From Apus apus (taxonomy: Eukaryota; Chordata; Aves; Apodiformes; Apodidae): DNA of 64,000 bases. The position numbers and the translations under genes are program-made. The stretch spans positions 152,196,858 to 152,260,857 of the forward strand of contig NC_067282.1 of the NCBI RefSeq assembly GCF_020740795.1, read 5' to 3'. The notes under the pieces were generated by a model. It searched no databases. It saw only the letters and a list, made by a program, of their open reading frames with translations, and was not told where the DNA came from. This document shows, in pieces, positions 1 through 8,300 of the stretch. Position 1 is the stretch's first letter; each line of letters begins with the position of its first letter.

Positions 1-84
1 TGGTTGCTGCTGCTGAGCCAGTTTTGAGCCCAGGGCTCTTCCTTTTCCCCTTGGTGTGCCCTGCAGCGTCTCTTCCAGTGCCCC

Positions 85-560
85 TTCTTGTCCCCTGATC
101 TTTCTCCCCGTGTCCTTCCTTGTCCCTCCCTGACCCCCAGTGTCCCCCCAAGTGTCACTCCACACATCTTGATGTTGCTCCGTGTCCCTGCCATCCCTCC
201 TTGTCTCCCCAGTGTCCCCAAGTACTTCTCCTTGTCCTCCAGCATCTGCCCCCAGTATCTCCTCCTTGTCCCCACTCAGTATCCCTGTGTCCCTCCTTAT
301 CCCCCAGCGACCCCCCTACCCCTTGTCTCCACCCAGTGACCTCCCCAGCTGCTCCTCCTGGTCCCCCAGTGATGTCCCCAGCGTCCCCGCTTGTCCCCTA
401 GTGACCTCCCCGGTGTCCCTCCCTGTTCCCACCTCCTGTCCCCCACAAGTGCTCCTCCTTGTCCCCCAGTGACCCCTCCCTGTCCCCACCCAGTGTCCCC
501 CCACTGTCCCTCCTTGTTCCGCCCCCCCCCCCCCGCGCTGTCCCCGCAATGTCCCTCCTG
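85..560. repeat. Degenerate pyrimidine-rich minisatellite upstream of H5
   Basis: Nearly 500 bases are built from loosely repeated words such as GTCCCCCAGTGACC, CCTCCTTGTCCCC and TGTCCCTCC, almost purely C and T on the plus strand, ending in a run of C near 520-535. The unit is irregular (about 20-40 bases), so the array is old or constantly rearranging. Open frames here exist on several strands only because the sequence is low in complexity. No gene is seen in it. Confidence 0.6.
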
Positions 561-594
561 GCCCCCTGATGCCCCTGCCCGTCCCAGCCCGCTG

Positions 595-760
595 GCTGCC
601 CGGGGCGGGGCGGGGCGGGGCGGGGGGACACGCGGGGACAGCGGCGGCGGCGGGTGGCGCGCGCGGGGCAGTCCTCCCCGCGGTCCGCCCCGCGCCTTTA
701 AAAGCCCGGCCGCGGCGGGAGCGGCTGCAAAGGCGGCGGCGGCACCGGGAGCAGCAGCAG
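595..760 (+). promoter_or_regulatory. Histone H5 promoter and 5' UTR start
   Basis: Overlapping GC boxes (GGGGCGGGG repeated) lie at about 601-627. A TATA-like TTTAAAAG is at 697-704 in a CpG-rich setting, which would place the transcription start at about 725-735. The 5' UTR then carries GCA/CAG-type triplet repeats (about 749-795) with a GATAA word at 762-766. The presence of both Sp-type sites and a TATA-like box fits a strongly induced tissue-specific histone variant gene. The transcription start itself is inferred. Confidence 0.55.
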
Positions 761-905
761 CGATAACAGCAGCAGCTGCAGCAGCTGCAGCAACGCTCCT
801 GGCTCCTGCCGTGGTTCCCCACCGCTTCTCTCCCCAGCCTCACCCCGCCCAGAGGCGGGGGTCCCGCAGCGAGAGGAGAAGCGGGGCGTCGAAGAAGCAC
901 TGGCC

Positions 906-1484
906 ATGACGGACAGCCCGGCTGCAGCCTCGTCTCCGGCCGCCAAGCCCAAGCGGGCCAGGTCGGCCCGGCGGCCGGCAGCCCACCCCACCTACTCGGA
1001 CATGATCGCGGCCGCCATCCGGGCGGAGAAGAGCCGCGGCGGCTCCTCGCGCCAGTCCATCCAGAAGTACGTGAAGAGCCACTACAAGGTGGGCCAGAAC
1101 GCCGACGCACAGATCAAGCTCTCCATCCGGCGCCTGCTGGCCGCCGGCGTCCTCAAGCAGACCAAAGGGGTCGGCGCCTCCGGCTCCTTCCGCCTGGCCA
1201 AGGCCAGCAAGGCGAAGAAGTCTCCGGCCAAGAAGAGGAAGAAGGTGGCCAGGAAATCCACATCGCCCCGGAAAGCGGCTAGGCCCAGGAAAGCCAGGTC
1301 ACCGGCTAAGAAGCCCAAATCTGCTGCCAGGAAAGCCAGGAAGAAGTCAAGGACCAGCCCGAAGAAAGCCAAGAAGCCAAAGACTGTTAGGGCCAAGTCA
1401 CTGAAGGCATCCAAGACCAAGAAGGCAAAGCGGTCGAAACCCAGAGCCAAGTCCAGCGCCCGGAAATCACCCAAGAAGAAGTGA
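906..1484 (+). CDS. H5: Histone H5, erythroid linker histone (H1-0 position)
   Basis: Intronless gene for a 192-residue linker histone. A short N-terminal tail is followed by the winged-helix globular domain (about residues 25-98: [20 protein letters not shown], then [14 protein letters not shown], then [17 protein letters not shown]). The C-terminal tail is very Lys/Arg/Ala/Ser-rich, with repeated SPKK/SPAKK/SPRK motifs that in this family are phosphorylated, and it ends in RKSPKKK. H5 replaces H1 in nucleated avian red cells, binds the nucleosome dyad and compacts chromatin. The high arginine content of the tail and the residues around the globular domain match chicken and duck H5 rather than mammalian H1.0. 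The position next to GCAT equals that of human H1-0, so H5 is best read as its avian counterpart. The first ATG after the TATA-like promoter gives the expected MTDS start. The protein is complete. Confidence 0.96.
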   Translation: MTDSPAAASSPAAKPKRARSARRPAAHPTYSDMIAAAIRAEKSRGGSSRQSIQKYVKSHYKVGQNADAQIKLSIRRLLAAGVLKQTKGVGASGSFRLAKASKAKKSPAKKRKKVARKSTSPRKAARPRKARSPAKKPKSAARKARKKSRTSPKKAKKPKTVRAKSLKASKTKKAKRSKPRAKSSARKSPKKK

Positions 1485-1568
1485 CAAGTCTAAAGGCGTC
1501 TCGGTACTCTCCCTATTGGTTTCTGTAAATAACTTTTGCCTTTATTCTTACCCCTTTCTATTGCTTTT

Positions 1569-1574
1569 TATAAA
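1569..1574 (+). promoter_or_regulatory. Candidate poly(A) signal of H5 (TATAAA variant)
   Basis: There is no canonical AATAAA in the first few hundred bases after the H5 stop. TATAAA at 1569-1574, a known weaker variant, is the nearest candidate. I see no canonical histone 3' stem-loop after the stop, in keeping with a replacement variant whose message is polyadenylated. Confidence 0.35.
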
Positions 1575-1599
1575 GAATTGATCTATCCCTGTCTGGAAA

Positions 1600-2455
1600 T
1601 AGCTAAAACAAGGCAGTTACTGAAAGAAAAAAGGAATATGTTTGGTACGGAGAGTTCCCGTTTTTAAGAGTTACTGGTCTGGGTGTTTATTTCGATGTCT
1701 CAGAAATTTCTTGCCTGTGTCTGTTGTTTTGGGTTTTTTTATCACCGGGCTGCCTGTGGGGGGTTGGGAGGGATGCTGGCTCCTCCATGTGTCTGTCGAG
1801 GCCGTACAGGATTTCAATTCCTGATCCAGCCCCGGCACCTGGGGGCTTGAGCGTTTGCTGGGGCTGGGTAAAGACTCTCCTTGTGTCAGAGAGAAAGCGG
1901 GAACATATGGTCGTGAGAGCCACAGCTTTCCCCAAAGGAGGAAAAAGGGCTCCCTGCTCTCTCTTCCACTGGGTCCCCAACACGGGGCCTGAGGCGAGGT
2001 GTGCTGGGCTGGTGCTGGAGATAACTCCAGCCAGCAGGACTGGGTGCTGGCAGGGACTCCTGGAGCTGGAGCACAGCCAGGGTCTGTCCATGTCTGCTTT
2101 TGAGGAGTTGGAGGTGTCAGGTCAATGGGAAGGGTTTGATCCCTGGGGAGAAGGGACAAACAGGGCTAGGAGGGGCTTTGCTCCCTGGCGAGGAAGGGGC
2201 CTAAGCACAGCAGTGGGCAGCTCCACAGGCAGGCTGGGTGGACAGCCAGGCCAGGCTGAGGCAGAACTGCTGGAGATGGCCCCACTGTCACCTCCGGGTG
2301 CTGGCTTTGTGCCAGGTGGGGGCTGGCATGGCTCCAGGGCCTGCCTGGCCCTGCCTGGCCCCTGACAGCAGCTCTCCCTGGGCAGGGCTGGGCTGTGTTG
2401 ACAGCCGGGGCTGGCAGGGAGCCTGGGGGTTGGCCCTAGTGCTCAGCAGGGTCTG
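1600..2455. other. H5-GCAT intergenic unique DNA, possible 3' erythroid enhancer
   Basis: No gene is recognised. A GATA-factor core AGATAA lies at 2019-2024 in the sequence GGAGATAACTCC. Chicken H5 is known to have an erythroid enhancer 3' of the gene that uses GATA factors, so this stretch, about 0.5 kb past the stop, is where its equivalent might lie. One site alone is weak evidence. G-rich words CTGGCAGG and GGCTGGG recur at 2030-2440. Confidence 0.3.
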
Positions 2456-2459
2456 ATAG

Positions 2460-3228
2460 CCTTGGGCAGGAGGTGCCTAATCACACTTGGCTAGAGACAT
2501 CGAACCTCCTGAGATGTCAGGATCCTCAACCCTGGGCCAGGAGCTCCAAAATCCCAGGAGTTATGGGTCCCCAGCCCCCTTGGGCTTACTGTGCCTAAAT
2601 CCTATAGGCCTGGGGTCTTCAACCTCACAGGTGTTAGCTCCCAGATCCTCTGGCCTGATGATCCTAAATCATTTGGGTAGCTGGTGCCTGAGCCTTTTAG
2701 CCACTAAGGATTCCAAATCATGTTGTCCTGAAATCCATGGACTGGAGGCACCTAATCCCTTTGGGCTTGTGTTCCTAAGGCCCCTTGGCTCCCAGACCAC
2801 CTAGGCTGAAGACCCTAAACCCCTCTCAAGAGCCTGGTCTAAATCACTCTGGCCACAGGATCTCCAATCAGCTATAGTGGAGGCTGGAGATGCCTGATCC
2901 AGCTGGGCTCTCTGTGTCTAAACCTGTTGGGTCAGTTAGTCACAAAACATTCAGCCAAAGGCTCTCAAATTCCTTGAGCCTGGGTACTTAATCTCCTTCA
3001 GTTGGTAGGTCATAAACATCTGACACCAAAAAATCCTTGGTCACCTCAGTTGGATGCACCCAAATCCTGTAGACTTTTGATTCATGACCCTCTGTGGTAG
3101 GCACCCATAAACCACCTAGATGCAAGGACTGAAGTAACTTGTGCTGAGGACACTGAATCCCTTCGGCTGGGGTGCCTAATTCTCCCAGGCTTGTTAATCC
3201 CTAAGGTCCATGATGACCTGTTGCTCCA
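2460..3228. repeat. Ancient tandem array, about 24-bp period
   Basis: Units resembling CTGGAGGTGCCTAAATCCCTTTGG recur roughly every 24 bases (for example GTGCCTAAATCC, GATCCTAAATCATTTGGG, GGCACCTAATCCCTTTGGG, GACCCTAAACCCC, GATGCACCCAAATCC, GGGGTGCCTAATTC). Translating 2570-2800 in one frame shows an 8-residue periodicity, so the period is held without indels for about nine units. About 30 units are present, much diverged from each other. No coding function is implied. The array ends where a CR1 begins. Confidence 0.6.
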
Positions 3229-3229
3229 A

Positions 3230-3832
3230 AATCATAGAACCATGGAATGGTTTGGATTGGAAGGGACCTTAAAGATCACCTAGTTCCAATCCCCTGCCAT
3301 AGGCAGGGACACCTCCCACTAGACCAGGTTACTCAAAGCCCCATCCAGCCTGGCCTTGAACTCTTCTAGGGAGGGGACATCCACAACTTCCCTCAGCAAC
3401 CTGTGCCAGTGTCTCACCACCCGCACAGTGAAGAATTTCTTCTTAATACCTAATCTAAATCTACCCTCTTTCAATCTGAAACCATTTCCCCTCATCCTCT
3501 CCCTACAAGCCCTTGTCAAAAGCCCCTCCTCAGCTTTACTGTAGACCCTTCAGGTATAGGGAGGCTGCTACAAGATCTCCCTGGAGCCTTCTCTTCTCCA
3601 GGCTGAACAACCCCAAATATCTCAGCCTGACTTCCTAGGAGAGGTGCTCCAGTCCTCTGATCATCTTTGTGGCCCTTTATTGGTCTTCATTTGGTTTGCA
3701 TGGGCCCACCTCTCAAGCCTGTCAAGGTCCCTCTGGATGGCATCCTTTCCCTCCAGTGTGTCAACCTCACCACACAGCTTGGTTTCGTCTGCAACCTTGC
3801 TGAAGGTGCACTTGATCCCACTGTCCATCATC
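3230..3832 (-). mobile_element. CR1 LINE, 5'-truncated (copy 1)
   Basis: The plus strand shows the reverse complement of a CR1 3' end. It begins with the eroded AATCATAGAACCATGGAATGG terminal repeat region and the TTGGAAGGGACCT block. It then passes through the tail of the reverse-transcriptase frame (on the minus strand: KKFFTVRVVRHWHRLLREVV). The element is therefore on the minus strand with its 3' end at about 3230. It stops at about 3832, where a second CR1 begins. Several changes separate it from an intact reading frame, so it is old. Confidence 0.85.
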
Positions 3833-4574
3833 ACAGAAAAGAACCGTAGAATTGTTTTGCTTGGAAAAGACCTTTAAGATCACAAGTCCAACCATTAACC
3901 CAGCACTATCAAGTCCGCCACCAAACCATGCCCCTGAGCACCACATCTACACGGCTTTTAAATACCTCCAGGGATGGTGACTCCGCCTCTTCCCTGGGCA
4001 GCCTGCTCCAGTGCCTGGCAACACTTTCAATGAAGAAATTTTTTCTAATATCCAAGCTAAACGTCCCCTGTCACAACCTGAGACCATTTCCTCTTGTTCT
4101 GTCACTTGTTACTTGGGAGAAGAGACCAACACCCACCTTGCTACAGCCTCTCTTCAGGTAGTTGTAGAGAGCAATAAGGTCTCCCCTCAGCCTCCTTTCC
4201 TCCAGACTCAACAACCCCGGTTCTCTCAGCTGCTCCTCATGAGACTTGTGCTCCAGCCCCTTCACCAGCTTCGCTGCCCTTCTCTGGCCACACTCCAGCA
4301 CCTCAGTGTCCCTCTTGTAATGAGGGGCCCAAAACCCAGCACAGCACTCGAGGTGCAGCCTCACCAGTGCCGAGCACAGGGGGCCAATCACTTCCCTGCT
4401 CCTGCTGGCCACACTAGTCCTGCTACAAGCCACGATGCCATTGTCCTCCTTGGCCACCTGGGCACATGGCTGGCTCATACTCAGCCGGCTGCCAACCAAC
4501 ACCCTCAGGTACTTTTCCTCTGGGCAGTTTCCAACGAAGACGCTAAACAGCGCCGGCCCCCCATCACCCAGCCT
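3833..4574 (-). mobile_element. CR1 LINE, 5'-truncated (copy 2)
   Basis: Same orientation as the preceding copy but a different subfamily: it starts with TAGAATTGTTTTGCTTGGAA and then has the AAACCATGCCCCTGAGCACC block. Its minus-strand frame keeps recognisable CR1 polymerase C-terminal words ([40 protein letters not shown]). It lies directly between two other CR1 copies with no unique DNA at either junction. Confidence 0.85.
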
Positions 4575-5163
4575 TAGAATCATAGAATCATAGAATCATA
4601 GGGGTTGGAAGGGACCTCAAAAGATCATCTAGTCCAACCCCCCGTGCCAGAGCAGGGTCACCTAGAGCACATCACACAGGAACGCATCCAGGTGGGTTTT
4701 GAATGTCTCCAGTGAAGGAGACTCCACAACCTCCCTGGGCAGCCTGTTCCAGTGCTCTGTCACTCTTACAGTAAACAAATTTTTTCGGATATTCACCTTG
4801 AACCTCCTATGCTCCAATTTACACCCATTACCCCTTGTCCTATCACTGGTCATCACTGAGAAAAGCCTAACTCCATCTCCCTGACACTCACCCCTTACAT
4901 ATTTGTAAACATTAATGAGGTCACCCCTCAGCCTCCTTTTCTCCAAGCTAAAGAGACCCAGCTCCCTCAGCCTTTCCTCATAAGGGAGATGTTCCACTCC
5001 CTTAATCATCTTAGTAGCTCTGCGCTGGACTCTTTCCAGCAGTTGCCTGTCCTTCTTGAACTGAGGGGCCCAGAACTGGACACAATACTCCAGATGCGGC
5101 CTCACCAGTGCAGAATAGAGGGGGAGGAGAACCTCTCTTGACCGACTAACCACACCCTTTCTA
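4575..5163 (-). mobile_element. CR1 LINE, young-looking 5'-truncated copy 3
   Basis: It begins with three clean copies of the AGAATCAT terminal octamer and the GGGGTTGGAAGGGACC block. The minus-strand frame of the polymerase C-terminus is open over the whole copy ([19 protein letters not shown], then [34 protein letters not shown], and [20 protein letters not shown]), ending at the expected place. The intact terminal repeats and frame suggest this is the youngest of the three. Its truncated 5' end stops about 50 bases before the GCAT CpG island. Confidence 0.9.
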
Positions 5164-5209
5164 ATGCCTTCGGGTGCCCAAGCCCCGTGAGACAGAGCCA
5201 ACCCCCCGA

Positions 5210-5376
5210 CAAGCACCCAAGGTCGCAGCGAAGGTGCCCGGCACCCACGGAGGCGGGGGGGGCGGAGCCACGCACACGCCCCGCCCACCGCCGCCCGGGG
5301 GGGCGTGGCCCCGGCGGCCAATGGCCCTTGGCCACGCCCCCCCCCGTGCGGCGGCGGGCGGGGCTGGCGCGGCGGG
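5210..5376 (+). promoter_or_regulatory. GCAT CpG-island promoter
   Basis: A CpG-dense region lies directly upstream of the GCAT start. A CCAAT box at 5318-5322 sits in the middle of a perfect 14-base inverted repeat of Sp/KLF-type sites: GGGGGGGCGTGGCC at 5297-5310 and its complement at 5330-5343. A further GC box, GGGGGGGCGGAGCC, lies just upstream at about 5257-5270. No TATA box is seen. The core promoter is squeezed between a CR1 (ending about 5163) and the ATG. Confidence 0.6.
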
Positions 5377-8300
5377 ATGTGGCGGCGGGGGGTGCGGGCG
5401 CTGGTGCGGGGCGGCGGGGCCGGCAGCCCCCGGGCCGCGTCGGGAGCGGCGGCCGCTCAGCTCCGCCAGCGGCTGGAGAGCCAGCTGGAGGACATCCGTG
5501 GCGCCGGCACTTGGAAAAGCGAGCGGGTCATCACCTCCCGGCAAGGTCCCCACCTCCGCTTGGCGGCCGGCGGTGATGGTGGGTGCGGGGAGCGGGGCGG
5601 GGGTTCTCGGTGCTTTTCCCCCTCCCCGGTGCGACGCCTTCGTGCTTTGCTCTCTGTGTCTCTGTTTCCTGGCAGGGATCCTCAACTTCTGCGCCAATAA
5701 CTACCTGGGGCTCTCCAGCCACCCCGAGGTGATCCGTGCTGCCGTGGAGGCCCTGGAGAAGTTCGGCGCTGGCCTGAGCTCCGTACGCTTCATCTGCGGT
5801 ACCCAGGTACTTCCCCTGCTCCAGGGCTCCACTCAGACCCCCCGTTACATCCCCCTGCTCCAGGGCTCCACTCAGACCCCCCGTTACATCCCCCTGCTCC
5901 AGGGCTCCACTCAGACCCCCCGTTACATCCCCCTGCTCCAGGGCTCCACTCAGACCCCCCGTTACATCCCCCTGCTCCAGGGCTCCACTCAGACCCTCCG
6001 TTACCTCCCCCTGCTCCAGGGCTCCACTCAGACCCCCCGTTACATCCCCCTGCTCCAGGGCTCCGCTCAGCCTCCCCTCTCGCATGCGTGCACATTGCTA
6101 AGGTACACGTGGCCAGGCAGGAAAAAAAAACCAACCTGCTGAGTCCCTGTGTAGCCGAAGGTCTGGAAATAAGCCAACTCAAACCATTCCAGTGCCTCGG
6201 AGAGCAAAAAACACGAGCCTGAAACACCCCTCTGGATTCAGAAAATGAATGTATTTCCCTCCTTGAGTGGTGATGGCTCTGTCAGACCCACCCTGGGTTA
6301 TCCCTGCTGGAGCCCTTTCAGAGCCTCAGCTGGTGAAGTGCACCCACTCCCACGGGTGGGGAGTTTGGAGTCTCCCTGCTGCACTTTTGGCATCCAACCC
6401 CGTAACCACACCTGAGGGCTGTGTTTGCAAGCACTTGGTGAATACAGCTAATTTCTCCCACGCACACACACCTTTTCTGGATAAAACCCAGCTGTTTCCT
6501 GCCCCTTGTAGTCAGCATCTAACAGCAGCGGGCAAGCCAGAACTTGTGACACTCACTCCTCTCTTCTCTTTAGAGCATACACAAGGACCTGGAGGAGAAG
6601 ATTGCACGCTTCCACCAGCGGGAAGATGCCATTCTCTACGCCAGCTGCTTTGATGCCAATGCTGGTATCTTTGAGGTTTGTAGAACTTTCCTGGTGGTGT
6701 GCATGGAGAAGGGAGGTGATGGTGACATGCCTGCTGGGCCTTCCAGAGGCTCTGATGTGACCTCTGTGCTGCAGAGAAGATGACAGTGAACGGTGGTGTA
6801 GAACCCTGACTAGGTGCCCTTGGACTGGGGGAGCCATGCAGAGCCCTCACCTCAATCAGCCCTCACCTCCCCCTTCCCCAGCCATCTCCAGGTTTTTGGG
6901 AGGGCTCCCATTTCCTGGGAGGTCTGTACTCCCCCTTGAAGCATAGACAGGGGGAAGGGGTGATCCCCCTGGCTTGCTGGGGAAGGGGAGAGAGCTTTTT
7001 GAGCTCAGAACCCACAGGCAAGAGCCTGACCTAAGGAAATTGGGGGATAAGGTGGTTGGGAAGGGAAGTGGAAAACTTAACAGTGCCAGGAGAGACAGGG
7101 CAGCCGCAATTAACCCAGCTTTGTCCTTTGCGCTGAGAGATGCTGGGAGATCTTGCTGAGTTGGCACCCTGGAGCACAAGAAGACCCTTTCTGTTTGTCA
7201 CGGCCAGGCCCTGCTGACCCCAGAGGACGCGGTGCTGTCGGATGAGCTGAACCACGCCTCCATCATCGACGGGATCCGCCTGTGCAAGGCCAACAAGTAC
7301 CGCTACAAGCACATGGACATGCAGGACCTGGAGGCCAAGCTGCAGGATGCGCAGGTGCAGAGCTGTGCTGCCACCCCAGCATGAGGGTGCTCCCTTGGCT
7401 GTGCTGCCTGCACAGTAACCAGCCCTGAAGGGTGACCTCTGCCTTTTCCATGCAATAGGCATCATGTTTGCCGATCGGCACAGGTAGGCATGGATAGGCG
7501 AGGTGGGCAAGCAGCTAGTTGCAATGCAATGCAATCCCCCCCCTTATCTTGGTTAGATATATCCACTACCTACAGGGCTTAAGCCATGTCCTGGATGCCT
7601 TCCCCAGCCCCTCTCCTCAGGGTGACATCTTCACCCCTGGGGATGCCACTCTCCCTCCCACAGAAACATCGTCTGCGGCTGGTGGCCACCGACGGTGCCT
7701 TCTCCATGGATGGTGACATCGCACCCCTGAGGGAGATCTGCCAGCTGGCTCAGAAGTATGATGCCCTGGTCTTCATTGACGAATGCCATGCCACAGGCTT
7801 CCTGGGACCCAATGGCCGGTAAGGGGCTGTTTTACCCCAGTTCCCCCCCCAGCCCCTGACCCCAGATACCTCTGAGGCAAGGCCAAAGGTGGCGATGGCT
7901 AATGTGTCTTTGTGTGGGGACTCCTGGAACCACCCTTTCTTGAAGGCTTTGCACCCCACCTCAGCCCACCCCTCCTGATGATACATCCCTTTTTGGGGCA
8001 CCTGAGGGGATTAAAGTGAGATGCTTTAGCACTGACCCATCCCAACATGAGAGCCACTTCTCTGTGTGTAAGGGATGATGCAACCATCTCATCTGCCTCT
8101 CCTGGCAAGCAGCAGGACTTCCCAATTTCCAAATCCTTCCCTTCTCAGCTATCACTTTCAAATGCTTGGATCTTGGGGATTCTGTGGACTTAACTTGCAC
8201 ACTTTGATAATTCCCTCAGGGCAGCTTTTTCCTGTGTCCCCTGGGGATCCTCCAGGTGCTAAGCAGTGCTGTTGCTGCTGGTGTTTGCTGAGAACAGACA

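Noticed and set aside
316-1110. Long minus-strand frame (264 codons) opposite the H5 start
   Set aside because: It runs through the pyrimidine repeat and antisense to H5 in CpG-rich DNA; the composition explains it and no family is seen.
5305-5376. Upstream in-frame ATG of GCAT
   Set aside because: It would add a proline/glycine-rich leader before an arginine-rich presequence that already starts with Met at 5377, as in the family.
2460-6078. Tandem arrays considered as CRISPR-like
   Set aside because: Head-to-tail repeats without unique spacers in a vertebrate genome.
5531-6227. Repetitive open frames with 13-residue periods on both strands
   Set aside because: They are translations of the intronic 39-bp minisatellite, not genes.
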